Below, piece after piece: positions 6,767 through 14,573 of a stretch of 19,758 nucleotides of DNA. The stretch's first letter is position 1; each line of letters begins with the position of its first letter. The translations under genes were made by a program, and so were the position numbers. Source of the stretch: JBJENW01 sp051880395 (GTDB lineage Bacteria > Bacillota > Clostridia > Lachnospirales > Lachnospiraceae); the NCBI GenBank assembly GCA_051880395.1, contig JBJENW010000087.1, positions 1-19,758 on the forward strand, in the 5' to 3' direction. The notes under the pieces are model-generated. The model had not been told where the DNA came from. It saw nothing but the letters and a program-made list of their open reading frames with translations, and made no database searches.

Positions 6767-6795
6767 TTTAAAGTTTTAAAATAATGCTTTATAAT
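6767..6795 (+). promoter_or_regulatory. Likely promoter of the AraC-family gene
   Basis: TATAAT at 6790-6795 with a weak -35 (TTTAAA, 6767-6772) at 17-base spacing, 33 bases before the ATG at 6828. The 131-base gap between the divergent dapF-like and araC-like genes must also hold the promoter for the minus-strand gene, but no good hexamer pair was seen there. Confidence 0.5.
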
Positions 6796-6827
6796 AAAAG
6801 AAATTTGACTCGAAAGGATGTTATAGT

Positions 6828-7658
6828 ATGAAAACAGATTCCGACGCATTTGACCGCGCATACCAAAAAGGCTATTTAAATCACGATCTGGAGTTATTTT
6901 ATATTCAAACAGACTGCGCCCTTGATTTTCCATATCATTATCATGATTTTTATAAACTGCTCATTCACATTCAGGGCGAGGTCACCTATCGCATAGAAGG
7001 ATGCGAATACCCTCTGCTTCCTTATGACACATTGCTCATCCGCCCCGGCGAAATCCATAGACCAGAGGCGGATACGCCTGTTACTTACGAGCGAATCATT
7101 GCGTATATTTCGGAATCTTTTTTTACTTCCTTAGAAACATATGGCTGTTCGCTAAAAGACTGTTTTGACCATCCCATTATCCGCTTTTCAAGCCCTTGTC
7201 CGGATTTTATTGCTGTAATTAATGCGATAAAATCCTGTTATTCTGCGCCTATATTCGGATCTGCCTTGTTAAAACGAATTAAATTACAAGAGTATCTGAT
7301 TCTGCTTAATCAAAGACTCCTGAAACCGGAACAGATGCAGGCCGTTCCTGTTTCTTCCAACGAAAAAGTAAAACAGATCCTCACCTATGTGAACCAACAT
7401 CTATGTGAGGACCTGTCCATTGAAACCATCGCTAATGCGCTCTATCTGCATCCATCGTATCTGATGCACCTGTTTAAAAAGGAAACCGGGTATACCATCG
7501 GAAAATATATCAGTGAAAAACGTTTATTCCTTGCCAACCAGCTGATTGCATCCGGAAAAACAATGACTGAGGCATGCTATATGTCCGGATATCAAAATTA
7601 CAGTACGTTTTATCTGGCCTATAAATCAAGATATGGTCATTCACCGAGGGGAAAATGA
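6828..7658 (+). CDS. AraC-family transcriptional regulator with N-terminal cupin domain
   Basis: A 276-residue regulator. The N-terminal half (about 20-100) is a cupin-type ligand domain with YHYHDFYKLLIHIQGEV (36-52) and RPGEIHRPE (72-80). The C-terminal 100 residues are the double helix-turn-helix of the AraC/XylS family: helix-turn-helix 1 near 194-217 (DLSIETIANALYLHPSYLMH) and 2 near 245-270 (MTEACYMSGYQNYSTFYLAY). The start follows AAAGGATG. It is divergent from the dapF-like gene, the usual arrangement of an AraC protein with a target gene, though its effector is unknown. Its last 18 bases overlap the end of the convergent MATE gene. Confidence 0.9.
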   Translation: MKTDSDAFDRAYQKGYLNHDLELFYIQTDCALDFPYHYHDFYKLLIHIQGEVTYRIEGCEYPLLPYDTLLIRPGEIHRPEADTPVTYERIIAYISESFFTSLETYGCSLKDCFDHPIIRFSSPCPDFIAVINAIKSCYSAPIFGSALLKRIKLQEYLILLNQRLLKPEQMQAVPVSSNEKVKQILTYVNQHLCEDLSIETIANALYLHPSYLMHLFKKETGYTIGKYISEKRLFLANQLIASGKTMTEACYMSGYQNYSTFYLAYKSRYGHSPRGK

Positions 7659-8999
7659 ATTTGCTGTTTTTATCATTTTTTTCGAAACCCGAAGATACAT
7701 CCCGATTCCAACGACAAGTGAGATCACATCCACAACCGGCTGCGCCCAAACAAGGCCGGTAACTCCAAGGATTGCATTTAGTAAAAACAAAACCGGAATA
7801 TAGATCAGTCCCTGTCGGATGATATTGATAATGAGCGACGGCATGGCGGCTCCCATTGCCTGCAATGCGTTGGTAAGGACATAGAATATGCCAAATACCG
7901 GTCCTGTAGAAAGCAGAATTCTTGCAAATTTTACCGCGTAATCAAATGCATTTACATCCGTCAAAAAGACGCCGACAATTTGGTTTGTAAACAGATAACA
8001 AAGTATTGTTAACGATACGCCAAGAATGGTTGCAAAAACAAATGCAAACTTCATATACTTTTTAAAACGATCCCATGTCTTTGCGCCCACACAGTAACCA
8101 AGAAGCGGCTGCACGCCCTGTCCGATTCCCATCGATACCATTCCTGTGATCATGACAATTTTCATTGCCACTCCGATTCCCGCTACTGCCATATCTCCAT
8201 AAGCAGACATCTGACTATTCATAATGATCTGCGAAACACTCATCAAAAGAGAACCAAGTGCTGCCGGAACACCGATTACAAGGACACTGCCTGCGACATT
8301 ATCTTTCACCGTAAAATCTTTGATATTTACACTTAAAGAAGACTTACCTGTTATATAATAAAACAGGTAATAGGCTGCTCCGACGGTTTCTCCAAAAAGA
8401 GTTGCCAGTGCACATCCGACAATATCCCAATGAAAAACCATAATAAAGACTGCATCCAACAACATATTTAAAATATTTCCGATCAGCTGCCCGTTCATCG
8501 CCTTCGTTGCCTGTCCCTCGGCCCTCAATATGTTAGAAAAACAACTGGAGATCAAAGCAAAAGTTCCGGAAAAGCTCACAATTGTGAGATACATCTTCGT
8601 GTATTCCCAGGTATCTGCACTTGCTCCGATCAGCTTAAGCAACGGCTCCATAAACACCAAAAATCCAATCGTCAGAAGAATTCCGATTGCAATACAACTC
8701 CACATACAAAAAGAACATACTTTTTTCGCGTACTCTTTTCTTCCTTCTCCAAAAGCTCTTGCGATAACAGAAGTTCCTCCCACTCCAAAAATCGTTCCAA
8801 TGGACATAAATACCAGAAAAACCGGGGTTGCCAGGGATACTGCTGCCACCTGATAGGCATCCTTTGTCTGACCAATAAAAAAAGTGTCGGCCAAATTATA
8901 GATCAGGACCATGAGCATAGCCGCCACTGCCGGTAATGCATTTTGAATGACTGCCTTTGAAACTGGCATTTTACTGTACTTTTCTAATGATTTTTCCAT
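7641..8999 (-). CDS. MATE-family multidrug efflux transporter
   Basis: A 452-residue membrane protein with about 12 predicted transmembrane segments. The MATE N-terminal pattern is visible: PAVAAMLMVLIYNLADTFFIG near residues 23-43, then FGVGGTSVIARAFGEGR near 76-92, repeated in the second half by MGIGQGVQPLLGYCVGA. MATE proteins export cationic drugs or metabolites using Na+ or H+ gradients. The ATG at 8999 is preferred over the TTG at 9017 because AAAGGAG lies 8-10 bases before it. It follows the marR gene, and an operator-like palindrome shared with the marR promoter lies just upstream, so MarR control is likely. Substrate cannot be read from sequence. Confidence 0.92.
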   Translation of the reverse strand: MEKSLEKYSKMPVSKAVIQNALPAVAAMLMVLIYNLADTFFIGQTKDAYQVAAVSLATPVFLVFMSIGTIFGVGGTSVIARAFGEGRKEYAKKVCSFCMWSCIAIGILLTIGFLVFMEPLLKLIGASADTWEYTKMYLTIVSFSGTFALISSCFSNILRAEGQATKAMNGQLIGNILNMLLDAVFIMVFHWDIVGCALATLFGETVGAAYYLFYYITGKSSLSVNIKDFTVKDNVAGSVLVIGVPAALGSLLMSVSQIIMNSQMSAYGDMAVAGIGVAMKIVMITGMVSMGIGQGVQPLLGYCVGAKTWDRFKKYMKFAFVFATILGVSLTILCYLFTNQIVGVFLTDVNAFDYAVKFARILLSTGPVFGIFYVLTNALQAMGAAMPSLIINIIRQGLIYIPVLFLLNAILGVTGLVWAQPVVDVISLVVGIGMYLRVSKKMIKTANSFSPR

Positions 9000-9009
9000 T
9001 CTCTTCTCT

Positions 9010-9041
9010 CCTTTCAATATGTAGATAGCTACACTTTGTGT
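9010..9041 (-). promoter_or_regulatory. MATE gene promoter with MarR operator in the spacer
   Basis: TGTAGATAGCTACA at 9020-9033 is the exact reverse complement of the 14-mer at 9518-9531 upstream of marR. On the minus strand it lies inside the spacer between a possible -35 (TTTACA) and -10 (CATATT) at 17-base spacing, just before the MATE ribosome binding site. Exact recurrence beside both genes of a marR-pump pair strongly suggests a MarR binding site; the promoter hexamers themselves are weak. Confidence 0.65.
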
Positions 9042-9063
9042 AAAAATAAATGCGTATCTGCAT

Positions 9064-9495
9064 TTATTTTTCTGTCAAAACATTTCTATATGCCCGGTTT
9101 AAAAAAGAATAAAACTGTTCTTTTTCCTCGTCTGAGAATCCGTTTAATAATCTCTTTTCCATATTCTCCGCATTCTGTTCCAGTTCTTTATAGATTGTTT
9201 CATTCCCCCACACTAACTTCACGTTTTTCATACGCCGATCCGCATCATCGAAAGAGGTTTCCACCATTTTCTTTGCTTCCATGCTTTTTACGATCGTGAC
9301 AGTTGTTGGATGTGACACTTGCAAATACGCTTCTAATTCTTTCTGCGTAGCCTTCTGTTCGGAACATTTCGCTAAAAACAAAATCACTTTTGCCTGTGTC
9401 AGAGTCAGATGATATTGTTTGATTTCTTCATTTACTCTGCGCTCCAGTTCTTCATTCATTTTTTTTATCATTGGACCGAAATATTTTTCCTGCAT
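9064..9495 (-). CDS. MarR-family transcriptional repressor
   Basis: A 143-residue winged helix-turn-helix protein. The DNA-binding region spans about 48-100: KATQKELEAYLQVSHPTTVTIVKSM contains the recognition helix and DDADRRMKNVKL is the MarR wing. The helical ends (1-30, 105-143) form the dimer interface. AAGGAAGGA lies before the ATG. It is first in a two-gene unit with the MATE pump, and the same 14-bp palindrome lies at both promoters, pointing to autorepression and control of the pump. The inducer is unknown. Confidence 0.92.
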   Translation of the reverse strand: MQEKYFGPMIKKMNEELERRVNEEIKQYHLTLTQAKVILFLAKCSEQKATQKELEAYLQVSHPTTVTIVKSMEAKKMVETSFDDADRRMKNVKLVWGNETIYKELEQNAENMEKRLLNGFSDEEKEQFYSFLNRAYRNVLTEK

Positions 9496-9517
9496 GGCTA
9501 TCCTTCCTTACATTTTC

Positions 9518-9559
9518 TGTAGCTATCTACATTATATATTTCATACGGAGCATTGTCAA
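9518..9559 (-). promoter_or_regulatory. Consensus marR promoter with adjoining operator
   Basis: Minus-strand TTGACA (9559-9554), 17-base spacer, TATAAT (9536-9531): a perfect consensus promoter beginning two bases after the stop codon of the nitrilase-family gene. The 14-bp palindrome TGTAGCTATCTACA (9518-9531) abuts the -10 hexamer and covers the expected start of transcription, a classic repressor position. Confidence 0.85.
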
Positions 9560-9560
9560 G

Positions 9561-10358
9561 TTAATCATAGAATTCTTTCTTCCGAAGCATTGTATAAGGC
9601 TTTTCTCTCCTTTTTCGTGTTGCTGCCTGCAAATCTACATCTGCAAGCAGCAATTCTTCCGAGTCACCCGCCAATGCAATCGCATTTCCATTATAATCCG
9701 TCAGAATCGATTCGCCGGAAAATGTCATCGCATCTTCTTTCCCAACGCGATTACACATCGCTATATTCACACTATTTTGAAACGCCTGTACCTTTACTTC
9801 CCATTGAAACAACTCCGATGGTTCCGCTGTCGTATTTGCAGTCGGAATCAAAATCAGTTCTGCCCCGCGCAATGCTTCCGTTCGTATACTCTCTGGATAA
9901 TGGCGGTCAAAACACACCACAATTCCTATTTTTCCAAATTTCGTGTCGAACACATGAAATCCATCTTCCGCTGGTGTATAATAATCCTGTTCATAGAACT
10001 TCTCACATTGCGCGATATGAACCATTTTCTGTTTGCCGATGATGTTTCCGCTATCATCGATCAACAGACTCATATCATACCGCTTGCCGTTCTCTTCTAT
10101 GTAAAAATTTGGTGACGCAAAAATATTTGCGTTTTTACATGCCATACAGATTTCATTTATATAAGAATCCGTTTCGTGGTTCAAATAGTTTGATACATCT
10201 TTTCCTTCATATTGTGGGAAAAACGGTGAAAGTTGTATCTCAGGAAAGCAGATCAAGTCTGCTTCCCGTTTCGCTGCTTCACGAATAAACTGCAATGTTT
10301 TTTTGAAATTTTCTTCCATATCTTGCTGCATACGCATCTGCGCAAATGCTAGTTTCAT
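9561..10358 (-). CDS. Carbon-nitrogen hydrolase (nitrilase superfamily)
   Basis: A 265-residue cytoplasmic amidase-type enzyme with the full Glu-Lys-Cys triad: E40 in CFPEIQLSP, K111 in GKQKMVH and C149 in IVVCFDRHYPE. Length and the YPE sequence after the cysteine resemble N-carbamoylputrescine amidase and related carbon-nitrogen hydrolases, but the substrate is not decided by these motifs and no polyamine gene lies nearby. The ATG at 10358 has GAGAGG about nine bases upstream; a TTG two codons earlier is less likely. It is the last gene of the minus-strand series before the marR promoter. Confidence 0.88.
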   Translation of the reverse strand: MKLAFAQMRMQQDMEENFKKTLQFIREAAKREADLICFPEIQLSPFFPQYEGKDVSNYLNHETDSYINEICMACKNANIFASPNFYIEENGKRYDMSLLIDDSGNIIGKQKMVHIAQCEKFYEQDYYTPAEDGFHVFDTKFGKIGIVVCFDRHYPESIRTEALRGAELILIPTANTTAEPSELFQWEVKVQAFQNSVNIAMCNRVGKEDAMTFSGESILTDYNGNAIALAGDSEELLLADVDLQAATRKRREKPYTMLRKKEFYD

Positions 10359-10428
10359 TTTCAAAACCTCTCTCTTTGTTTCTTATGTAGTAAAACCAAA
10401 AGTGCTTTTATCATTTTTAATATTCTTT

Positions 10429-10974
10429 TTACATTTCATACGGATGGTCTATTCTTTGTCCGATTGCCTCTGCGAAAGAACATAATTTGGAATACTTCTC
10501 CTTTTCACAAAGACTTATCACATAGGAATCGCTATCTATATCAAATCCAATTAATGTCATATTATCTTTTGCAAGAGCTTTATCTAAAATCTCTGTCCAT
10601 TCTATAATTGATTCATCCTCATTCAACTCTACATTTTCAAGCAAAGATTTATCAAATAATTTGATCTGTTCCATTCCCCAAATGAACTCCTCTAATTCAA
10701 CCTTAAAATCAAATTCAAATGCATTTCTGCTTTCTTCAAGCTCATCTACCAGACCAATCCAAGCCATTTCTTCAACTGTTAACATGTCTTCGTCTATTTC
10801 ATCCTCTTCTGACATTTCATATTCGAGGCCTCTTTCAGCAAATCTGTCTTCATTTCTGTCATAATAATCCTGCGGATTTTTTATACAAAATACTATCTTT
10901 TCTTTTATTTTCTTACACTCTTCTCCATGTAAAATTAATTCAATCATCTGTTCGTATTTTTTGACTAAACTCAT
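10429..10974 (-). CDS. Acidic hypothetical protein, possibly DUF6630-like
   Basis: A 181-residue acidic protein with no signal peptide or membrane segment. It has clusters of Glu/Asp (EMSEEDEIDEDM near 53-64, ENVELNEDES near 112-121) and a WIGLVDELEESRNAFEFDFK stretch (about 72-91). That stretch is reminiscent of DUF6630 proteins, but this is only a resemblance from memory. The start has AGGGAG upstream and lies 12 bases after the stop of the GNAT gene, so the two are co-transcribed. Acidity and position among unrelated accessory genes would also fit an immunity or antidote protein, for which no partner is visible. Confidence 0.75.
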   Translation of the reverse strand: MSLVKKYEQMIELILHGEECKKIKEKIVFCIKNPQDYYDRNEDRFAERGLEYEMSEEDEIDEDMLTVEEMAWIGLVDELEESRNAFEFDFKVELEEFIWGMEQIKLFDKSLLENVELNEDESIIEWTEILDKALAKDNMTLIGFDIDSDSYVISLCEKEKYSKLCSFAEAIGQRIDHPYEM

Positions 10975-10986
10975 ATATGATTCTCC

Positions 10987-11511
10987 CTACTCCAATATTT
11001 TTTCAAGAAACAAATGTTCCCTATGTGCAACAACCCCACCTACTTTCATCGAATTGGCTGCAACTATCTGAAAACCTAATTTTTTATAGAGTGATACAGC
11101 CGGAACATTCTGACTTCCTGTGTCAAGTCTTATCGTCTCACACGAATTCGCTATTGCCAATTCTATCGCATATTGAACAAGCGATGACGCTACTCCTTTT
11201 CTAGACATACTTGGACGTACCAGAAGCAAATGAATCACCATAACTTTATTATCATTCGCCGTTTTTTTCCATACAATGCCCTTATATTCTTCTGGTTGTA
11301 CCTGATCTACAATGATGCTTCCCGCTATATTGTTATTCCTTTCATCCACATATAATGTTCCGCTATTTAAAGCTTTTTGGGCATCCTTTCTCGTCGGATA
11401 TACATTTTTTTTAAATACCGTAAATGCACCATGTTCTCTTTCGTATTGAAAATGTTCATTATATGTATCTTCTATCTGTTCTATATCTTCAAAATTTGCC
11501 TTTCTAACCAT
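10987..11511 (-). CDS. GNAT-family N-acetyltransferase
   Basis: A 174-residue acetyl-CoA-dependent acyltransferase. The acetyl-CoA pyrophosphate loop RPSMSRKGVASSLV (99-112) follows the strand VMVIHLLLV, and the C-terminal motif NVPAVSLYKKLGFQIV (135-150) is the usual GNAT motif B. GGTGAGGTG precedes the ATG. It is followed after 12 bases by the acidic hypothetical gene. The acceptor substrate is unknown. Confidence 0.9.
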   Translation of the reverse strand: MVRKANFEDIEQIEDTYNEHFQYEREHGAFTVFKKNVYPTRKDAQKALNSGTLYVDERNNNIAGSIIVDQVQPEEYKGIVWKKTANDNKVMVIHLLLVRPSMSRKGVASSLVQYAIELAIANSCETIRLDTGSQNVPAVSLYKKLGFQIVAANSMKVGGVVAHREHLFLEKILE

Positions 11512-11559
11512 TTATCACACCTCACCAATTCTAAAAAGAATGTATTCCTAACAAATTTT

Positions 11560-12612
11560 CTATCTCGTTTTTTGGATGTCCGCAATCTCATGCAAAATTT
11601 CTGAAAATTCTTCTGATTTTGATTCCAAAAGCCCATGCGTGGTATCCTTCATCATAAACATTTTTTTATACGGTGCTTCAAGCATATCAAAATATTTCTG
11701 GGCAAGTTTGTAGTTTGCTTGATAATCCTTATCTCCATTAATGTTATAATAAGGAACCGCATACTTGTATCTGTTTTTTAGTGAAAATGATTTCAACTCA
11801 TCCGAGCGAAAGAATTCCAGATAAACACCACTGTCTTGCTGAAAATACTTCACCCAATCCAGGATCGAATAATTCGGATGAAACAAAATGGTTGTTAGTA
11901 AATTATAATCGGATCCATCAACCATCATGCTGTATCCATATTTTTCCATAAGCAAGTTTCTTGCATTCAAATGTTCCAGAGTAAGCTGATTTGGTGTCAG
12001 CTGATCTACAAGTGCGAGTGCTTCCTCATCGTTCTTTGCCCATCTGCTTGCTTCTTTTTTGAAAGCGGTTTCATTCTCCACCATATCCACAAGCTGTCCG
12101 GTTCCAATGAAGCACTCATAATATTGGGGATTTGCAAGTACCAGATTCGCTCCATAGTAAGAGCCCCACGAGTGTCCAAGAATCGTAAGTTTCTCCTTTC
12201 CCATATGGTCCAACAGAAATTCTGTCATTTCCTTGCCATCTTCCATAAGTAACTCTTTTGTTAACTTCGTATCATTCTGCTTTGCATCATAACTTTTTCC
12301 GCAATTCCGCTGATCCCATGTTACAACCGTATATACATCTGCCCATTTTCTGGTAAACGCATAATCAATCGCGCTTGTCGATGAACCGGGACCACCATGC
12401 AGATAAAGGAGCAGTGGATTTTTACTATCTTCTCCATATATGTTTATCCACTGTTTTGTCCCGTTTACTTCCACATACATTGACTCATTGATTCCACCAT
12501 CCGGAGTCCTACTGTTCAGGTACTTTCCAACTGTATGCGCTGCCAGAATCAAAAGGATCATTGCTGCCAATACTAGTAATATCGTTTTTGCTATTTTTTT
12601 TATTTTTTTCAT
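11560..12612 (-). CDS. Membrane-anchored alpha/beta hydrolase, proline iminopeptidase-like
   Basis: A 350-residue alpha/beta-hydrolase with an N-terminal anchor (ILLVLAAMILLILAAH, 11-26 after KKIKKIAK), so the catalytic domain probably faces outward. HGGPG (72-76) supplies the oxyanion hole and is typical of prolyl iminopeptidases; GHSWGS (146-151) carries nucleophile S148; D294 (INGDKDY) and H326 (TTHGLLE) complete the triad. TAGGAG lies seven to eight bases before the ATG, and the TAG is also the stop codon of the truncated nitroreductase, so translation is probably coupled. Peptidase activity is plausible, but other esterase roles share this signature. Confidence 0.88.
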   Translation of the reverse strand: MKKIKKIAKTILLVLAAMILLILAAHTVGKYLNSRTPDGGINESMYVEVNGTKQWINIYGEDSKNPLLLYLHGGPGSSTSAIDYAFTRKWADVYTVVTWDQRNCGKSYDAKQNDTKLTKELLMEDGKEMTEFLLDHMGKEKLTILGHSWGSYYGANLVLANPQYYECFIGTGQLVDMVENETAFKKEASRWAKNDEEALALVDQLTPNQLTLEHLNARNLLMEKYGYSMMVDGSDYNLLTTILFHPNYSILDWVKYFQQDSGVYLEFFRSDELKSFSLKNRYKYAVPYYNINGDKDYQANYKLAQKYFDMLEAPYKKMFMMKDTTHGLLESKSEEFSEILHEIADIQKTR

Positions 12613-12621
12613 TCTGTACTC

Positions 12622-12813
12622 CTAAATTCTGCTCAAAATGTCCTTTTTCTCCTTACCTCCAAAGACAATACATTTCCATGGCTGTCTGTTTTTCGCAGAG
12701 GGCGCTGCAATTCCGGCTCTTATGATTTCTTCTATTTTTTCTCTCGGTAGTTCTTTCTCTTGAAATTTTCTTATGCTTCTTCTTGTATAAATTGCGTTTT
12801 CATTTTTCGCCAT
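12622..12813 (-). pseudogene. Truncated nitroreductase-family gene (N-terminal fragment)
   Basis: About 63 residues beginning MAKNENAIYTRRSIRKF, with GIAAPSAKNRQPWKC, the FMN-contacting N-terminal part of nitroreductases, which normally run 160-200 residues. The frame ends in ILSRI-stop, immediately at the ribosome binding site of the alpha/beta hydrolase, so the C-terminal two thirds are gone, as after a deletion or recombination. GGGGAAAG lies before the ATG at 12813; an upstream in-frame start at 12882 would overlap the preceding gene. It may still be translated but should not form a complete enzyme. Confidence 0.8.
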
Positions 12814-12868
12814 ATCTTTCCCCTTTTCTCTTTTTTCGTTATATATACCTAAAATGAAAAGCCTAACA

Positions 12869-14344
12869 TCATTTGTGTTCATGTACGATCCATACTCCTT
12901 TTTTCGTTGATCCTTTGTGTTCTAATATTCCTTTCTTTTTCAGCCTGTTTATATGATATCTGACACCGCTTTCCGAAAGCCCCAATTGTTTTGCTGCCTG
13001 TTTCACTGTAATTTCCGGATTCTTTTTCATGAGCACCATGATTCTTTTTGTCGTTTCTTTGTTAGTTTCTTTGTTAGTTTCTTTGTTAGTTTCTTTGTTA
13101 GTTTCTTTATTAATTTCTTTGTCAATTCCCGTCTTCTTCCGCTTTTCTTCCTCAACACCAGCTTCTTCTTTGCTCTTTCGATATAAATTCACCCGGAAAT
13201 CTCCCTCAAAATCAATCAGTTTCGGTTCCGGCAGACCATATTCTTTACACTCTCGAAAAATTCTTGGAATGCCTGTGCCCCATTTCTCTATGATTTTCAT
13301 ATAGGCAAATGCGTTTGAAATTGCTGGATTTCTGAGTTTGGAATATCCTTCCTTCATCTTCTGAATGGAGACATTATTCAAAAGCATACCTGGTGATGTC
13401 ACTTCCAAACGGTCATCAAAAATCGCCACCTGTATATTTCCCTGCTCCAGATAACTGCGATGTGCCACCGCATTTGCAATCAGCTCCCGCACACTATCTG
13501 GTGGCAGTTCATACACATCCTGCCGATAGATTCCTTGTATCCGCATTCCCATATTGATTTTTTCTAACACATACTGATATGCCGCATCCACCTGCTCCTG
13601 AATCGGACCTGCAAACTTTCTTCGGTCTACAAAATACGCTCTATCTGTACCTTTAAATACTGCGCATTGAATCACAGGTTGATGTTTCATTTTTCCTGTC
13701 AAAAGTGCATATGCATTTGTCGGAAGAAGCTTTCCATTTACTTCATCCAAAACGCCCCAGGAAAGTAACACATTCTTTGTAACATCTTTGATTACTACTT
13801 TTTCGCTATCCATCCAAGTGTTTTTTTGAGCAACTTCTTTCAAACTTTTGCATAAATCATCGATTTCTTTCTCCGTAACTTCCAGTTCTCTGCATGGCTC
13901 ACAATCAAAATAACGATTTTGTCCTTCCAAAATCAGCTCTTTTAGCATACTTCCCTCTACCGGTCTGGTCGTTCCTGCCACTCGGATATACGTACCTTCC
14001 ACTATTCCCTTTGATTTTATATAATAAGGGCGCATCGCACCCGGAAAAATTTCCACCACAATAAGCGTTTTATCGTCTACCGTCTGCATCGTCACATCCG
14101 GTCGAATTTTCGGCTCGCAGCTGTCAGAGATCGCATTTGTTATGGCATCCATGGTCTGGAAAATCGTATCCGTATCCATCCCGACAATCTCCAACGTCTG
14201 ATCGTCGATTCCAAAAACAATCTTCCCACCGCCACCATTTGCAAAGGCCACCACTGTTTTCATATATTTTTCGCTTTTGCCCGGTACCGTTACCTTATAC
14301 TCGACATTTTTTGATTCCCCTGAAAAAATTGTATCTTTTGACAT
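12869..14344 (-). CDS. AlbA_2 / Schlafen-like ATP-binding protein with C-terminal winged HTH
   Basis: A 491-residue protein. Residues 8-130 match the AlbA_2 (Schlafen-like, putative DNA-binding) domain: SKNVEYKVTVPG, AFANGGGGKIVFGIDD and GTYIRVAGTTRPV. Residues about 280-365 resemble the ATPase_c_4-type segment: PPDSVRELIANAVAHRSY, FDDRLEVTSPG and KIIEKWGTGIPRI. A lysine/glutamate-rich linker contains tandem NKET units (about 409-431), and 433-490 form a winged helix (EITVKQAAKQLGLSESGVRYHINRL). AGGAGG lies before the ATG. Such proteins are common in Firmicutes and Bacteroidetes accessory regions, often near defence or regulatory genes; the role here is unknown. Confidence 0.88.
   Translation of the reverse strand: MSKDTIFSGESKNVEYKVTVPGKSEKYMKTVVAFANGGGGKIVFGIDDQTLEIVGMDTDTIFQTMDAITNAISDSCEPKIRPDVTMQTVDDKTLIVVEIFPGAMRPYYIKSKGIVEGTYIRVAGTTRPVEGSMLKELILEGQNRYFDCEPCRELEVTEKEIDDLCKSLKEVAQKNTWMDSEKVVIKDVTKNVLLSWGVLDEVNGKLLPTNAYALLTGKMKHQPVIQCAVFKGTDRAYFVDRRKFAGPIQEQVDAAYQYVLEKINMGMRIQGIYRQDVYELPPDSVRELIANAVAHRSYLEQGNIQVAIFDDRLEVTSPGMLLNNVSIQKMKEGYSKLRNPAISNAFAYMKIIEKWGTGIPRIFRECKEYGLPEPKLIDFEGDFRVNLYRKSKEEAGVEEEKRKKTGIDKEINKETNKETNKETNKETNKETTKRIMVLMKKNPEITVKQAAKQLGLSESGVRYHINRLKKKGILEHKGSTKKGVWIVHEHK
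13052..13120 (-). repeat. 12-bp tandem repeat inside the AlbA_2 gene
   Basis: Near-perfect 12-base units (TTTCTTTGTTAG on the plus strand) run in tandem, five encoding NKET and a diverged sixth encoding NKEI/DKEI. The unit is a multiple of three, so gain or loss of copies would keep the frame and change only linker length between the ATPase region and the winged helix. Four units are essentially identical, which favours replication slippage. Confidence 0.9.
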
Positions 14345-14360
14345 ACGATTTCCTCCTGCC

Positions 14361-14484
14361 TTACTTCTTCGCCATGATCTTACTTGAATCCGTCAAAATC
14401 TCATAGAACTTTCCACCGGATGCGGTCTGCACTTTTCCTGGTTTTTTCGTTTTCCTCCAGCAATATGTCCAAAATCTCATCCAT
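14361..14484 (-). pseudogene. Short possible leader ORF or frameshifted remnant upstream of the AlbA_2 gene
   Basis: An ATG at 14484 opens MDEILDILLEENEKTRK and stops at 14401 after 27 codons. In the +1 frame the sequence continues as GKVQTASGGKFYEILTDSS to a stop at 14361, 17 bases before the AlbA_2 start. The two halves together could be one small gene broken by a frameshift, or a short leader peptide. No good ribosome binding site was seen. Confidence 0.25.
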
Positions 14485-14507
14485 GGTACAATGTCTCTAA
14501 TAGGATT

Positions 14508-14513
14508 ATTATA
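14508..14513 (-). promoter_or_regulatory. Extended -10 promoter element for the AlbA_2 operon
   Basis: Minus-strand TGGTATAAT is a perfect extended -10 (TGnTATAAT), 24 bases before the small ATG at 14484 and about 165 bases before the AlbA_2 start. The -35 region is weak, as expected for extended -10 promoters. Confidence 0.5.
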
Positions 14514-14573
14514 CCATGTTTTTTATATGAAATCTATGAGAAGTCGAATTTTCGTTTTACTATTCCCACCACA

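Noticed and set aside
9000..9017. TTG start six codons upstream for the MATE gene
   Set aside because: The extra codons consist of the ribosome binding site of the ATG at 8999.
10429..11511. Toxin-antitoxin pair formed by the GNAT and acidic protein
   Set aside because: GNAT toxins usually pair with a small RHH or HTH antitoxin encoded upstream; here the acidic protein is 181 residues, downstream and has no DNA-binding motif.
13052..13120. Possible CRISPR-like array
   Set aside because: The units are 12 bases, directly tandem without spacers, and coding; no cas genes are present.
13029..13186. Plus-strand frames rich in SFFV or LLVS repeats opposite the AlbA_2 gene
   Set aside because: They are antisense reads of the 12-bp tandem repeat inside a well-supported gene.
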